Shown here piece after piece: positions 1 to 10,700 of a DNA stretch of 64,000 nucleotides. Position 1 is the first letter of the stretch; each line of letters starts with the position of its first letter. The notes beneath the pieces were generated by a model. It was not told where the DNA came from. It ran no database searches and saw only the letters and a list, made by a program, of their open reading frames with translations. The translations under genes and the position numbers were made by a program. The DNA is from Bombyx mori (taxonomy: Eukaryota; Arthropoda; Insecta; Lepidoptera; Bombycidae), in the NCBI RefSeq assembly GCF_030269925.1, contig NC_085123.1:7998001-8062000 (forward strand), in the 5' to 3' direction.

Positions 1-117
1 AAATCATATATTTTTTGTATGCTATAGTATGTATGCTATCAACACACTATATACTTTTGTGCACTGGATTTATGGCACAATTATACCCCTAATGGATCGT
101 CGAGAATATAATTACTA

Positions 118-288
118 ATGTGTTGCCTTTCGATTTGAAGGGTGGGGCAACCGTAACTATACTGAGGCCTTAGAACTCATATCTCAAGGTGGGTGGCGGC
201 ATTTACAGTATAGATGTCTATGGGCTCCGGTAGCCACTTAGCACCAGGTGGGCTGTGAGCTCGTCCACCCATCTAAGCAAAAAAAAAG
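118..288 (+). mobile_element. Bm1 SINE, 5'-truncated
   Basis: Matches the Bm1 body seen in about 20 places here: the TTTGAAGGGTGGGGCA block, the TTAGAACTCATATCTCAAGG block, the CACCAGGTGGGCTGTGAGC block, then an A-rich tail. The tRNA-like head is missing. Confidence 0.85.
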
Positions 289-302
289 GTTGCTGTATAT
301 TA

Positions 303-598
303 TATAACACAAGCTGACCCGGCAAACGTTATTTTGTCATATGTAAGATTTCTAGGGAATTTCTAGTGTAGAAATTAAAAAAAAAACCTCATTCAACCAC
401 ATATTACCCAATTATAAAAAAATATATATAAAAAAAAATGAGTGGACAACCATTATCACTTAGGGGTATGAAAAATAGATAGTAGCCGATTCTCAGAGGT
501 ACTGAACATGCATATGAAATTTCATAAAAATCGATCAAACCGTTTCAGAGCAGTATGGTAAATAACATTGTAACACGAGAATTTTATATATAAGATAA
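303..598 (-). mobile_element. Helitron-like non-autonomous repeat
   Basis: Read on the minus strand it starts near TC-TTATATATAAAATTCTCG and ends GGGTCAGCTTGT. It shares its end structure (5' TC, 3' GGGTC[A/G]GCTAG) with copies at 24893, 53264 and others in this window. The TC start and CTRR-like end suggest a Helitron; no autonomous copy is present, so the class is inferred. Confidence 0.5.
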
Positions 599-702
599 AA
601 CGGTAAAACAGTTTTATATTTATAACTAATACTTATAAGATTTATGATATTATTAAAACTGTTTAATTTTTTTAGAAATTTTACTTAGTAATTAATACTT
701 AC

Positions 703-3700
703 CGCTCTAGGTTTTCGTCTATTTCTTCTTCACAATTAAAAATATCTTCGTTCGACTGACACTGTTCGTGGGTTCCGTAGAAACTTTTGTCTGCCGTCGA
801 CATCATGCTGGGGCTGCACTCGTGCAACATTCCCAACGAGCTAAACAAGTGGTGATCGTCCCCGCTGTTCGCAGCTTTGGTAATATCAAGACCGCGTTTA
901 CCGAGGAAACTGAATGCGTTCCCTCTCTGAGGATTTAGCGTTGTATTCGTCCACGGATACTTGTAGTTATGCGATTGGATGTCCTTCCGGTAGTAACTAT
1001 TCGATTTTGTTAGACGTTTCTTAAATTTGTACTCTTCACAAAATTTCGTAAAGTTTTTCTGTTGATATAAAATACGTTGTATATGTTGTAGTTTAATTAG
1101 TTCCGTTGTCCATGAACCGCTGTAGTTTCTGTTGTTGCAGTTGTAATATTCCATGGCCACCTCGCGTAACTGTAATACGATGACAAACAATATCATTGTC
1201 AGTCAGAATTTCGATAACATACTTAAATAGAGATGCGTTTTTTTTTATTGCTTAGATGGGTGAACGAGCTCACAGCCCACCTGGTGTTAAGTGGTTACTG
1301 GAGCCCGTAGACATCTACGACGTAAATGCGCCACCGACCTTGAGATATAAGTTCTAAGGTCTCAGTGTAATTGAAACAGCTGCCCCACCCTTCAAACCGA
1401 AACGCATTACTGCTTCACGGCAGAAATAGGCAGGGCGGTGGTACCTACCCGTGCGGACTCACAAGAGGTCCTACCACCAGTAATATTTAAGAATATTAAT
1501 TTAATCTTGAAAATATATAATTAAGTACAATATTAAATTAATATTTTAAAAACAACTTCCACTGTTTGCATCAGCATTCATTTTACAACTTTATGTAACA
1601 CTTGTATCTACACAGACTGTATGGATACTTAAAAAAATGACTTTGTTCGCAATATTATAACTCACCAAAGCATATGAGGGCTGCTGTTCATACAAAGGAT
1701 TCATTGGAGTAAACAATATCAAAATCGGATTTCCATCAACATATCTTCCGAAACTGAACGACTTCTTCCACATGGGAATAATTCTCGCGACTGGTTGTGC
1801 GAAATTCTCCAATACCCAATTCATGAGACTTGGTTCATTCCATACTTGAATATTAGCATCTTCCGAAATGTATTCCTAGAAAATTCATTACAAAATATTA
1901 AGAGGCCGTCAGCGCAAAAGTGGCCTGAGCCTACCCTAGTTAGTATGGAGATATAGAACTTTGAATCTACTTTTACTTAAATTGCTTCGTAGGCAAAGCA
2001 ATACGCGCAAAAAGTAATGTTGACAAAGCCATCTGTTATCTATCGCTAAAACTAGGGATAGGCTGGCTTTGCATTAAAATTTATTATGTTTTCAAATAAA
2101 TTGCAATAGGTGTATATGTATAAGCACGAATATGAAAAATTTTAGGTTAGGCCATTTTTGCGCTGACGGTCTCATATTCATTTACTATGCATTACATATG
2201 CATATACTAAATATGCATTTTACTTTATAGCTTTCAGATTAAATTAAGTAAATAGGATCATCTATACTAATATTATAAAGAGGAAAGATTCGTTTGTTTG
2301 TTTGTATTGAATAGGCTCCGAAACTATCGATCCGATTTGAAAAATTCTTTCACTGTTTGGAAGCTACACTGTTCCCGAGTGACATAGGCTTACTTAACCT
2401 TTTTTGAAAAAAAAATAGGGATCCTTACTAAAACTCCAGTAATGTAACCCAAGGTGTAAAAAAATTACCAAAAAATTATTTACATCGCGTGCCCTGAGAA
2501 AACTATTGATGATAGAATAAAATAATGTACTACGACTTTGTAGAACACATTATTAATTACAAAAAGTATCACGACAGCATATGTCTAACTATTGTAGTTA
2601 TTCCGCAATAAGTGTTTTTTTGTTTAAAATAAAACAATGTCAAACATCGTTGAATTTTTGGTTAAAGATCCGAGCGGAGCCGGAGCGGGCCGCTAGTAAT
2701 TGATAAAAGTCGAAGAGTGTCAAATAAAATATTCAAAATATTAAATTGCCACTATAATTTTTTTACCTTTGTATCATTCCACAACATCAACCGTGCATTA
2801 GGAACGATATCCACACCAAGATCGGCCGATAGATCTTCAGATGTTACCGCTGCAAAGCATATTTCTCCTACAGTGTCATATTCCCGAATTTTAAGGGCAA
2901 CATTGTACCATATGTTGTAATATTTTGATGTATCTGCTAATGGAGTATAGCCCACTGCTACTGCCTGTAAAAAACTCTTTATCGTAATTTATCGTTCTAC
3001 AAAACAACAGTCAAACCATAATAACCATCTGTAGTTTGGAATTGGTCAATTAACCTCATAAATTTTATTGTTATTTTAACAGTTCACTTGTAACTGTTAT
3101 TTTTATTACCTACTTTACACACACTTTATAAATAAGTAAAAAAAGTTAAATTTTACGTAAAAAATGCGACCGAAATCAAATTAAAATAGAATATAGAAGA
3201 TGAGAATATTATTGGTTTATATTATTATAATATTATTGGTTATATTATTAATAGTTTCTTTTTTTTCCACAGGAGAAAATGGCCGTAAAAACTAAAAACT
3301 CCTGCCGCTCACAGCCGGCGCCCTACCCCGGACCGGGCCGAAGCCCAATCGGGGCTATTGAGACGGCCGGACAGGGTTGACGCAGAGCATATTACATTCA
3401 TCCCGCCGATCTTTATTAGTTATATCTCAAGGAGGGTGGCGCATTTACGTTGTAGATGTCTATGGGCTATAGTAACCACTTAACACCAGGTGGGCTGTGA
3501 GCTCGTCCAATCTTCTAAGCAATAAAAAAAAAGGTTTAACAATTTTTAGGTTCAGTAGTCAACTAGTTACTTATTTAGGCCCTAAAGCAGGACTGGACAA
3601 TATTATCTCTTCAAGACATAAATTATATCAAGAAATCTAATTACTGAAGTATTTAAATCGAAATGAACGTGAATCGTTCAATTTTACTATTTTTATAACC

Positions 3701-6157
3701 TAAGTCCTATCAGTCACAAAATCCTACCCTACAAAATGAAAGACAGTGAGCAGATAAGGTCAAGTCTCATGGAATTTTATAAGGTTACCAAAGCGTAAAT
3801 AAGGGAGCCCCCGTTGAGAGATAAGATTGAAGACTTAACTAAACTAGTAAAACATTTACCAGCCACCAACCAACCAACGGTAGATGCTGAGGCCAGGATC
3901 CAATGACTTCTGTACTTTCCACATAAAATAAAGCATGTATCCTTGTTTAAAATATCAACAATTACAAACTCATCATTGAAATAAAATATATACCTACATC
4001 ACACATAGACAATAAATTAATTAAATCTTGGGTTGATGACACTCTCTTTAAGGGCTTCATTATTAATTCTAAAAAGTTCAACATGCTGTATGTATCTTTT
4101 GGCCCTGAAATCAAAACATTATTTTTAGAACAAAACAAAGACGTTATTTTCTAGAATCTTAAATAAATTTTAATTTGAAATTGTTTAGGTTACTTAATAT
4201 TATTAGTTACACACCACAGAAAGGACTATGCATTAAGAAAGGGTGCCTCATTGACATCAGAATGTAAATGCGAACACTATGACACTATGCCGAAATTTCT
4301 TCAGCATTATTGTATTCGCAAGAGCCTGACCACAAGATTGCTCACCACTGAAATGGTCTGAAGTGGTGCCAAGCTGTGCATTTTCTTAGGCTGCCCTACC
4401 ACCGAAGTTGGAGAGGCTAGTTAAGTATTGCTATTATAAATACATGGACAGTGAGAAAGTAGTTATACTAGCTCAAGATTAAGATTGCTTTTCTGCATTT
4501 TCTGATTAGCAACTGAACAATTTATTAATGCAATGTAAGAACCTCCGGCCTAGAACTATCTTACTTACCTTTATAAAATATTCCTTTGGTGTTCACAGTA
4601 TACACAATTAAAATGGGCCATGATGGTATCTTATTGTGTAACAGCCTGCATTCACTACCAGGATTCCAACAGTTAATTGCAGCAAAATGTACCTTAAACA
4701 CAAACATAGTAAAGATAGATGATAGAGATTTTTTTGGATACCAATAATTCATTTTGACAAAATTGCAAATTTGTAATGTAAGATTAAAAATCCAAAATAA
4801 AAAATTTAAAACATGAAAAAGTTCACATGCCACCAATTTCACATTAATGATATCATGTTGGATAAGTACTGTACTAAGTATTATCAATATTACATAAAGA
4901 TTTAGGAACTGATAGAGGACTAACAGAGTTGGGCTCAGGTGACCATTTTAGACGTTTTTTTAAGAGGAGGGATTACCGGTGACCCGGAGAAACAGGATTT
5001 GCTAACAGCTGCCTAAGTACCTCAAAAGGATAACTAACAACTCAAGGGCAGCTGTTTCGCGAATGAATCTGCTACCGGATCAGAATTGTGACTCGCTGAG
5101 ATACCATGTGCAACCCAACCTATACCGTGTCTGCTGAGTTTCTCGCTAAATCTTTACTGGTGGTAGGTGGATCTCTTGTGAGTCCGCACATGTAGGTACC
5201 ACCACCCTGCCTATTTCAGCCGTGAAGCAGTAATGAATTTTTTTCCTCTTTTTTCTTTAACTTTCTTCTAAGCGCACAGGCATAAAAATAAATTATGGCA
5301 AAAAAAAAATTTAATGAAATTAAATTTTATTATATGCGGGCAATACAAGTGACCATTTTTTTGTTGCAATGTGCACTATGGACGGTATTACCCCCACTAC
5401 CCCAAAACCTTGCCAACTTACGTGCCGCTTACTATACCCAATTAATTTCTAATGACAAGTAGTTATTTCGTAAAATTAGACAGTTCCAGATAAGATAGTG
5501 GAGTGAGAGCCCAATCAATCTTATGAGTCCTTACAAAGAGTCAAAAATAATCATAATCATCCTTTTGTAATGAATAGGTGGCACTTTACCTTACCTCTCT
5601 GTAAATGGTTTAGTCTCATTTTTATTTATTTATTAGGAAGTTAAATACTTACTCTGTCTTTTAAGACCATAGCCGTTTTTTCAAACTCTCCCCTTACATA
5701 TTGAGATTCAGCATCCCAAGGAGCATAATACATAACAAATGAAACATCAACATTATTGACTTTGTTAATGGCACTGCTCAACTCCCCTTTGTACCAGTCA
5801 GTAACAACAGACTCTGGTCCAAAGAATTTATATGCCTGTGGGTGCTTGGACACTTTTGTAGATCTGTAATAAATAATTGATTTCATTCAATGAACTTTTA
5901 AATATGTTTCATCTTTTTGCAATTTATTAAATGTGGTGCGAAACTTACGTATTATGCAAAGCTCCATAAGTAGTAAGCGCAAGGGTGACGCAGAATACCA
6001 TCTCTTTGAGTAACATATTTAATGTTAACTCCCTGTTATTTTGTTGTAATGAAACTTGCGAATTTTCGGAAGAGTTTTGTGCATCGCTATCCGTACTATG
6101 TTTCTCTGATAGTGACGTGACCTGTGTAATATCTTCAGTATTCGCCGTTGGAAACAT
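703..6157 (-). CDS. TXNDC11: TXNDC11-like thioredoxin-domain ER membrane protein (partial, 3' end outside window)
   Basis: Seven coding exons on the minus strand, all phases consistent: 6157-5949, 5863-5653, 4692-4569, 4104-3998, 2964-2767, 1875-1666, 1169-703 (508 codons plus 2 bases). The last donor is in phase 2, so the gene runs on past base 1. The start at 6157 gives a polar N-terminus followed by a hydrophobic anchor at about residues 49-69. A thioredoxin-like domain follows (exons 2-4) with a YYAPWDAES segment, then INCWNPGSECR and a KGPKDTY-like strand, as in the first thioredoxin domain of animal TXNDC11. Exons 5-7 match the middle region, including a REVAMEYYNCN segment. The usual CxxC is replaced by DAES here, so this domain is not expected to be an active oxidoreductase. 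The family is known as ER membrane protein that helps in folding and oxidase maturation. The second thioredoxin domain would lie outside the window. Identity comes from recalled family sequence, not a search. Confidence 0.87.
1237..1486 (-). mobile_element. Bm1 SINE, 5'-truncated
   Basis: Minus-strand Bm1 body with its A-tail (seen as poly-T) near 1237 and its 5' end at the CCTACCACCAGTAAT block. It lies in the TXNDC11 intron between the exons at 1169 and 1666, only about 70 bp upstream of the 1169 acceptor. Confidence 0.9.
2262..2697 (+). mobile_element. Helitron-like repeat
   Basis: Begins TCTATACTAATATTATAAAG and ends GAGCGGGCCGCTAGT, the same ends as the copy at 56636-56850 in the opposite orientation. 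Internal text includes GGCTCCGAAACTATCGATCC, the common phrase of this family. It sits in a TXNDC11 intron. Confidence 0.5.
3277..3530 (+). mobile_element. GC-rich retrotransposon scrap fused to a Bm1 3' end
   Basis: 3277-3410 is a GC-rich stretch unlike the surrounding AT-rich intron (CCGGCGCCCTACCCCGGACC and onward) and looks like a fragment of a larger retroelement. 3419-3530 is the last ~110 bp of Bm1 with an A-rich tail. The origin of the GC-rich part is not recognised. Confidence 0.55.
4930..5245 (+). repeat. Interspersed repeat (ACTGGTGGCCCGAAGGCC family) plus Bm1 scrap
   Basis: 4930-5155 resembles 57485-57700: TGCTAACAGCTGCC, then GAATGAATCTGCTACCGGATC, then CTCGCTGAG. The same family recurs at 11330-11725. 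5157-5240 is a Bm1 fragment (ACTGGTGGTAGG ... CCGTGAAGCAGTAATG). Confidence 0.55.
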
Positions 6158-7717
6158 TACACGTCATTCAATAACAAACCTTCGAGATACTATTACGAAT
6201 AAAATGCCCAGATAACTACAATGTTTGTATGTAACTTTTAAATCTAAAAAAGCAGTGCATGCCAAAAATGGAAGCATTATCATTTCATAAAATCACGAGT
6301 AACATTTACTGTCAGTGGTTATAATATTAGTACATAATGTTTAGTTTTTTGGAATTTTGTAAATATTTCAAGCTTCGTTTGCAGCTGATACAATTTCAAC
6401 TTTCAATGTCATAGTACTTATGTCAAAGTGATGTTTTTGGGTTATCGATCTAAGAAGGCAAAAGAGAGCTCACTCATACAATAGGTTATTTGTATTAAAA
6501 AGCTGAACAGTTGAACAGTGACGCAATTTAATAAGAATAATATAAGCTAATTTCACTATATCAAAGTTGTGTATTATAAATTATAACATATGTTGGAGTT
6601 TGAATATAAATGTAATGGCAGGCAACACTTGACACATGATTCCAGATTTCGAATATTAGAATTATTTTAAATGTTTAAAAAACAGATGATTGTCTTCTCG
6701 TAAGAAAAAGTTAGAACTTCTAATCTAGACATGATCAAAGAAACATGTCAGAGTTTTATAAAAATATAAAGTTAATAATTTTATAATGGTGTAACAGTGT
6801 TCAAACTATCTGCAATATAATTATAATGAAGCAGTGTGTTTTTAAAATAGCCCGTCATCAACCTACAGAACCCAATCCCCTCAAATTTAACCGTCCAACA
6901 ACATATTATACCATATATGGTTAAAGTCCCTGATTTTCACCAAAGGGAACGTAGATTTTCATACATTGAATTTCGTTTTATTTTCTTTAATAGAGGTAGC
7001 TCTGACTAGTCTGTAATGGTTTAATAATGGTATTAGTTTAATGGTTAATGATTACAAATCTAGATAGATTTGTAAATTTTTCCACTGAAAAATTAATAAA
7101 TTTGTTAGATTTTTAATTTAATTAAAAAAAAAAAAACAAAAAAAGATCGGTAAACTTCGTTTCGACATATCGGTAGTAATTCGACCTAAACGCTTGTTGG
7201 ACGGTTTAATTTGAGGGGATTGGGTTCTGTAGGTGATGAGGGGCTATCATGGAGTTAATGTACTTACTAACTCCATGGGGGCTATTTAAAAACAAGTGTC
7301 AAGTGTTGCCTGCAATTACATTTATATTCAAACGCCAACAACGCTACTAAACTAGCCGGGACCACTGTAGTATGAAACCTAGGTCTATGGCCGGGACGAT
7401 CACCTCTAATTCTCACGTTTTGTCATATTGACAATTGACATTTTTGAGAGTTCAGAACAGCCATTTTAATTCTAAACTGTTTTGGAATTGGAATTTTGAA
7501 TTGACGACGAAGTTGTATTATGTTTTAAGTTTTATGTGTTTATGGGTGAAATTTTACTACAAACGTAAAAATATTGTTCACAGCGAGCGAACTTTATATT
7601 CATGTATAAATAGAGATTATACAAGCAATTTCTAAAACAACGTAACAGTACGTTGTTATGATTCGTTGATCAGCCTCTGGAAATTATTTGCTAAAAGTTG
7701 TAAGCTTCAATAGGATC
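6158..7717. promoter_or_regulatory. Divergent intergenic region between TXNDC11 and nudE
   Basis: 1.56 kb separates the two start codons, which point away from each other, so the promoters of both genes should lie here, within the 6158-6590 and 7341-7717 flanks. The middle (6591-7340) is a nested inverted-repeat element. No TATA box or initiator could be placed with confidence. Confidence 0.5.
6591..7340. mobile_element. Nested inverted-repeat element (~750 bp)
   Basis: Outer arms 6591-6638 and 7293-7340 are inverted copies with about 3 mismatches in 48 bp (core ATATAAATGTAATGGCAGGC). Inner arms 6847-6901 and 7194-7247 are inverted copies with only a few differences (core ACCTACAGAACCCAATCCCC). 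No transposase reading frame lies between them. It looks like one TIR element inside another, or a non-autonomous DNA transposon with complex ends. Confidence 0.7.
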
Positions 7718-10700
7718 ATGCAATCTCCGAAACAAGCAGATTGTGACACAGTGGAGTACTGGAAAAATCTAGCAGAATGCTATGAACAGAAGTGTGTTCT
7801 TTATCAGTTGCATGCACAATGTTTTGCTTTTTTGTTAATTTGCTAGTATGATTCATACATTTTTATTATTACAGAGTGAACGACATTCAGCAAGAATTAG
7901 ATGAATACACAGAAAATTCGGCTCAGTTGGAAAAGGAATTGGAAGCATCATTAGGGCAAGTTGAAAAGCAGAACAGAGATCTGGAACACCAAAATCAACG
8001 CCTTAAAAATGAAATTGAAATGTTAAAAGTAAGTTAATTCAGGTCATTTATATACAAATTCTTAAAAAAAATAAAAATAGTAAAATGACATTGATCTAAC
8101 TTTTCTAAAAAAACTAACTTCTAAACTTGAGATAAAAAGCCATCATATTTCTAATTAATTAGGTATAATGTGGGATTTGGATATACTGTAGGCAGCAGCT
8201 TGGCTCTGTCCCTGGTATTGCAAATGTCCATGAACAACAGTAACCACTCACCACCAGGAAGTTGTATGCTTGAATGCTACAAGGCCAATAAAAAAATGGA
8301 TATCTACACTTTTGCCATAAGTTTTACTTAGCCTGGTCCAATTTCTTCTTAGTTGTATCCATCATGATTGATGATTGTGGTTGGAGGTCATCATCCTATC
8401 ATGAACACATTTTTGCCATGTATTTTAGTTCATCATGTTCTTCACAACAACAAACAATATCCAGTTTAGTATTTGAGTTAAACACATTTTTTTAGAACAA
8501 GCTGGAAAGAAGTCAATATGAGACTAATGCTTTAGAAAATGAACTACAAGCTTTAAAGATAGATAAGGACAAGCAGGCAGCATATGTGAGGGAATTGGAA
8601 CAAAAGAACGATGATCTGGAAAGAGGTCAAAGGTAAATCAAATCTTACTAAATGAGGTATAAAGTTATGATGTATGTTATAATGTGTAGTGTGTAGTAAG
8701 TACCCTACACACTCTGTTGTGACTAACTTTTTTGTGATTAAAACATTGATTTTATGGTGACACATACTATGGTACAGAGTATTGTAAACATCTTGAAATA
8801 AAATTACCAATAATGACACCCAGAATCTCAACAAAATTGCAAAATTGATTAATGTTGTATCCATATTTTCAGAGTCATATCAGAATCCGTATCGTGTATA
8901 GAAACAATGTTAAATGAAGCATATGAGAGGAATGCAGTTCTTGAAAATGAAGTTGATGAAATAGAAAATCTTAGGATAAAATTGCAGAGAGCAAATGATG
9001 AAGCTAGAGGTAAGAAAGACTATTCATTGTAAGCTGGTCAGCACTGGCAGGTTTAAATTTTTATGGAATGACGTTATTCTGTCATTGTGGAAGTCATTCC
9101 TGAACATGTGTCAAGTACAGAACATGTTTTCATTAGAAAATATTGGTACCTGCCTGTGAATTGTTTGAATACCGGCATATTCGTATCTCTGGATAATATT
9201 AGATCATCTTAAATTTGGCCCTATATTCCTTCCTCAGATCTGAAACAAGAATTAAAAGTTGTTGAAAGAATTCCGTCAAGTAAGAAAGAGGAAGATGAAA
9301 ATGAAACAACATTAACGAACGGACATCTTTCAAATTCAACTCGGAATCAAGTTGAGATTGAGACACAAACATCCATTATGTCACCACAAAAACGTAAGTT
9401 CATTTATTTATTGAATGGTTATTGTGCATCTTTTTAAAGGTATTTAACTGTATTGTATTTCAACTGTAAAAATGAAGCTACAAACCTTTTTTATTAGTGT
9501 AAGCTTGCAGACAAGGAAAGAGCATTAGATAATATCCAAAGTCAACTATTTTCCAACATCTTTATTCAAGGTTGTGTTGATATTTATTATCATTTTGACA
9601 TAATATTGAATCAATCGAATTGTCACAGGGGAAATAAATGGTAACGCAATGACACCATCGGCCAGAGTTTCAGCAATAAATTTAGTTGGTGATCTCCTTA
9701 GGAAGGTTGGGGTGAGTATCTTGTATATTATGACACTGTTGCAAAATTATATATTATTCACTGTAGTTGTATTACTGCTAAGCACTGTTATAGTTTATTT
9801 GTTAGAATGTATTTTGTAAAACTGCTTAGTCAAAATCTTTACGTTTTGTTCAGTAACACTGAAATGGTCCCCTATGGTACAAATGTTTTGTATATTATGA
9901 ACTTGAAAGTTACTGGGAACTACTATGCCAGCCTAATAAAATAAGTCTTGTTATATTTTATTTTGTTAATATTTTATTGTATTTACACATATGTTTCAGT
10001 GTTTAGCTTAGAATGTATAAATGCTAGTCATCATTTTTAAGGCTGCATTTTCTAATAGTATTTTGTTTATATATTTCAATATATGTCTAAGTATACTTAT
10101 ATGTATGAATGTATTTATGATATCTTATTCTTCGTGTTCAACATAGATTCGATTTAGTGAAGGTCTAATCGATAGTCATTCTCAATATAAATTTTCTGGT
10201 GCATCGAATAGAATTTGCAATGGAATTTAAATAACAAACATAAAAAACTGAGATTCACGATTGCTTTAGAATTGTAACATATTATTACCCTTTTGTTTAA
10301 ACACAATCAATATGTTTTAGTTTCAATTAAAGCAAAGAAATCTAATATTTATATCGTGATTTAAGTTGATCTGAGAAATATATAAAGTTTAGTTAGCACT
10401 AGCATGTAAAAGCTACATATACTACAGTATATTTACATACAGTACAGCAGCTGGGTGTTTTATATGTGAAGTAATAAGCTAGTAAAATAAATGAATATAA
10501 GCTTTCACCACACCATTTATACGCAGAAAACTTTTTTTTTTACACATTAGGCGTAAGTAAAACATATTTGGACAATCATTAAATGTAAATATTCAGTAGT
10601 TAGTAAAAAAAAATCATAAAAATATATTTGTGTAGTTGGCATGGTGTGTTGTTGTAGCATGCATGAAATTTATTGCTTGCAGCTTGAGAGGTTTCTTTGC

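Noticed and set aside
10641..10682. ATG-initiated start for a stand-alone gene at 10641
   Set aside because: The frame upstream of the CAG acceptor has no conserved feature, and the phase match to nudE exon 6 favours an exon. Not excluded.
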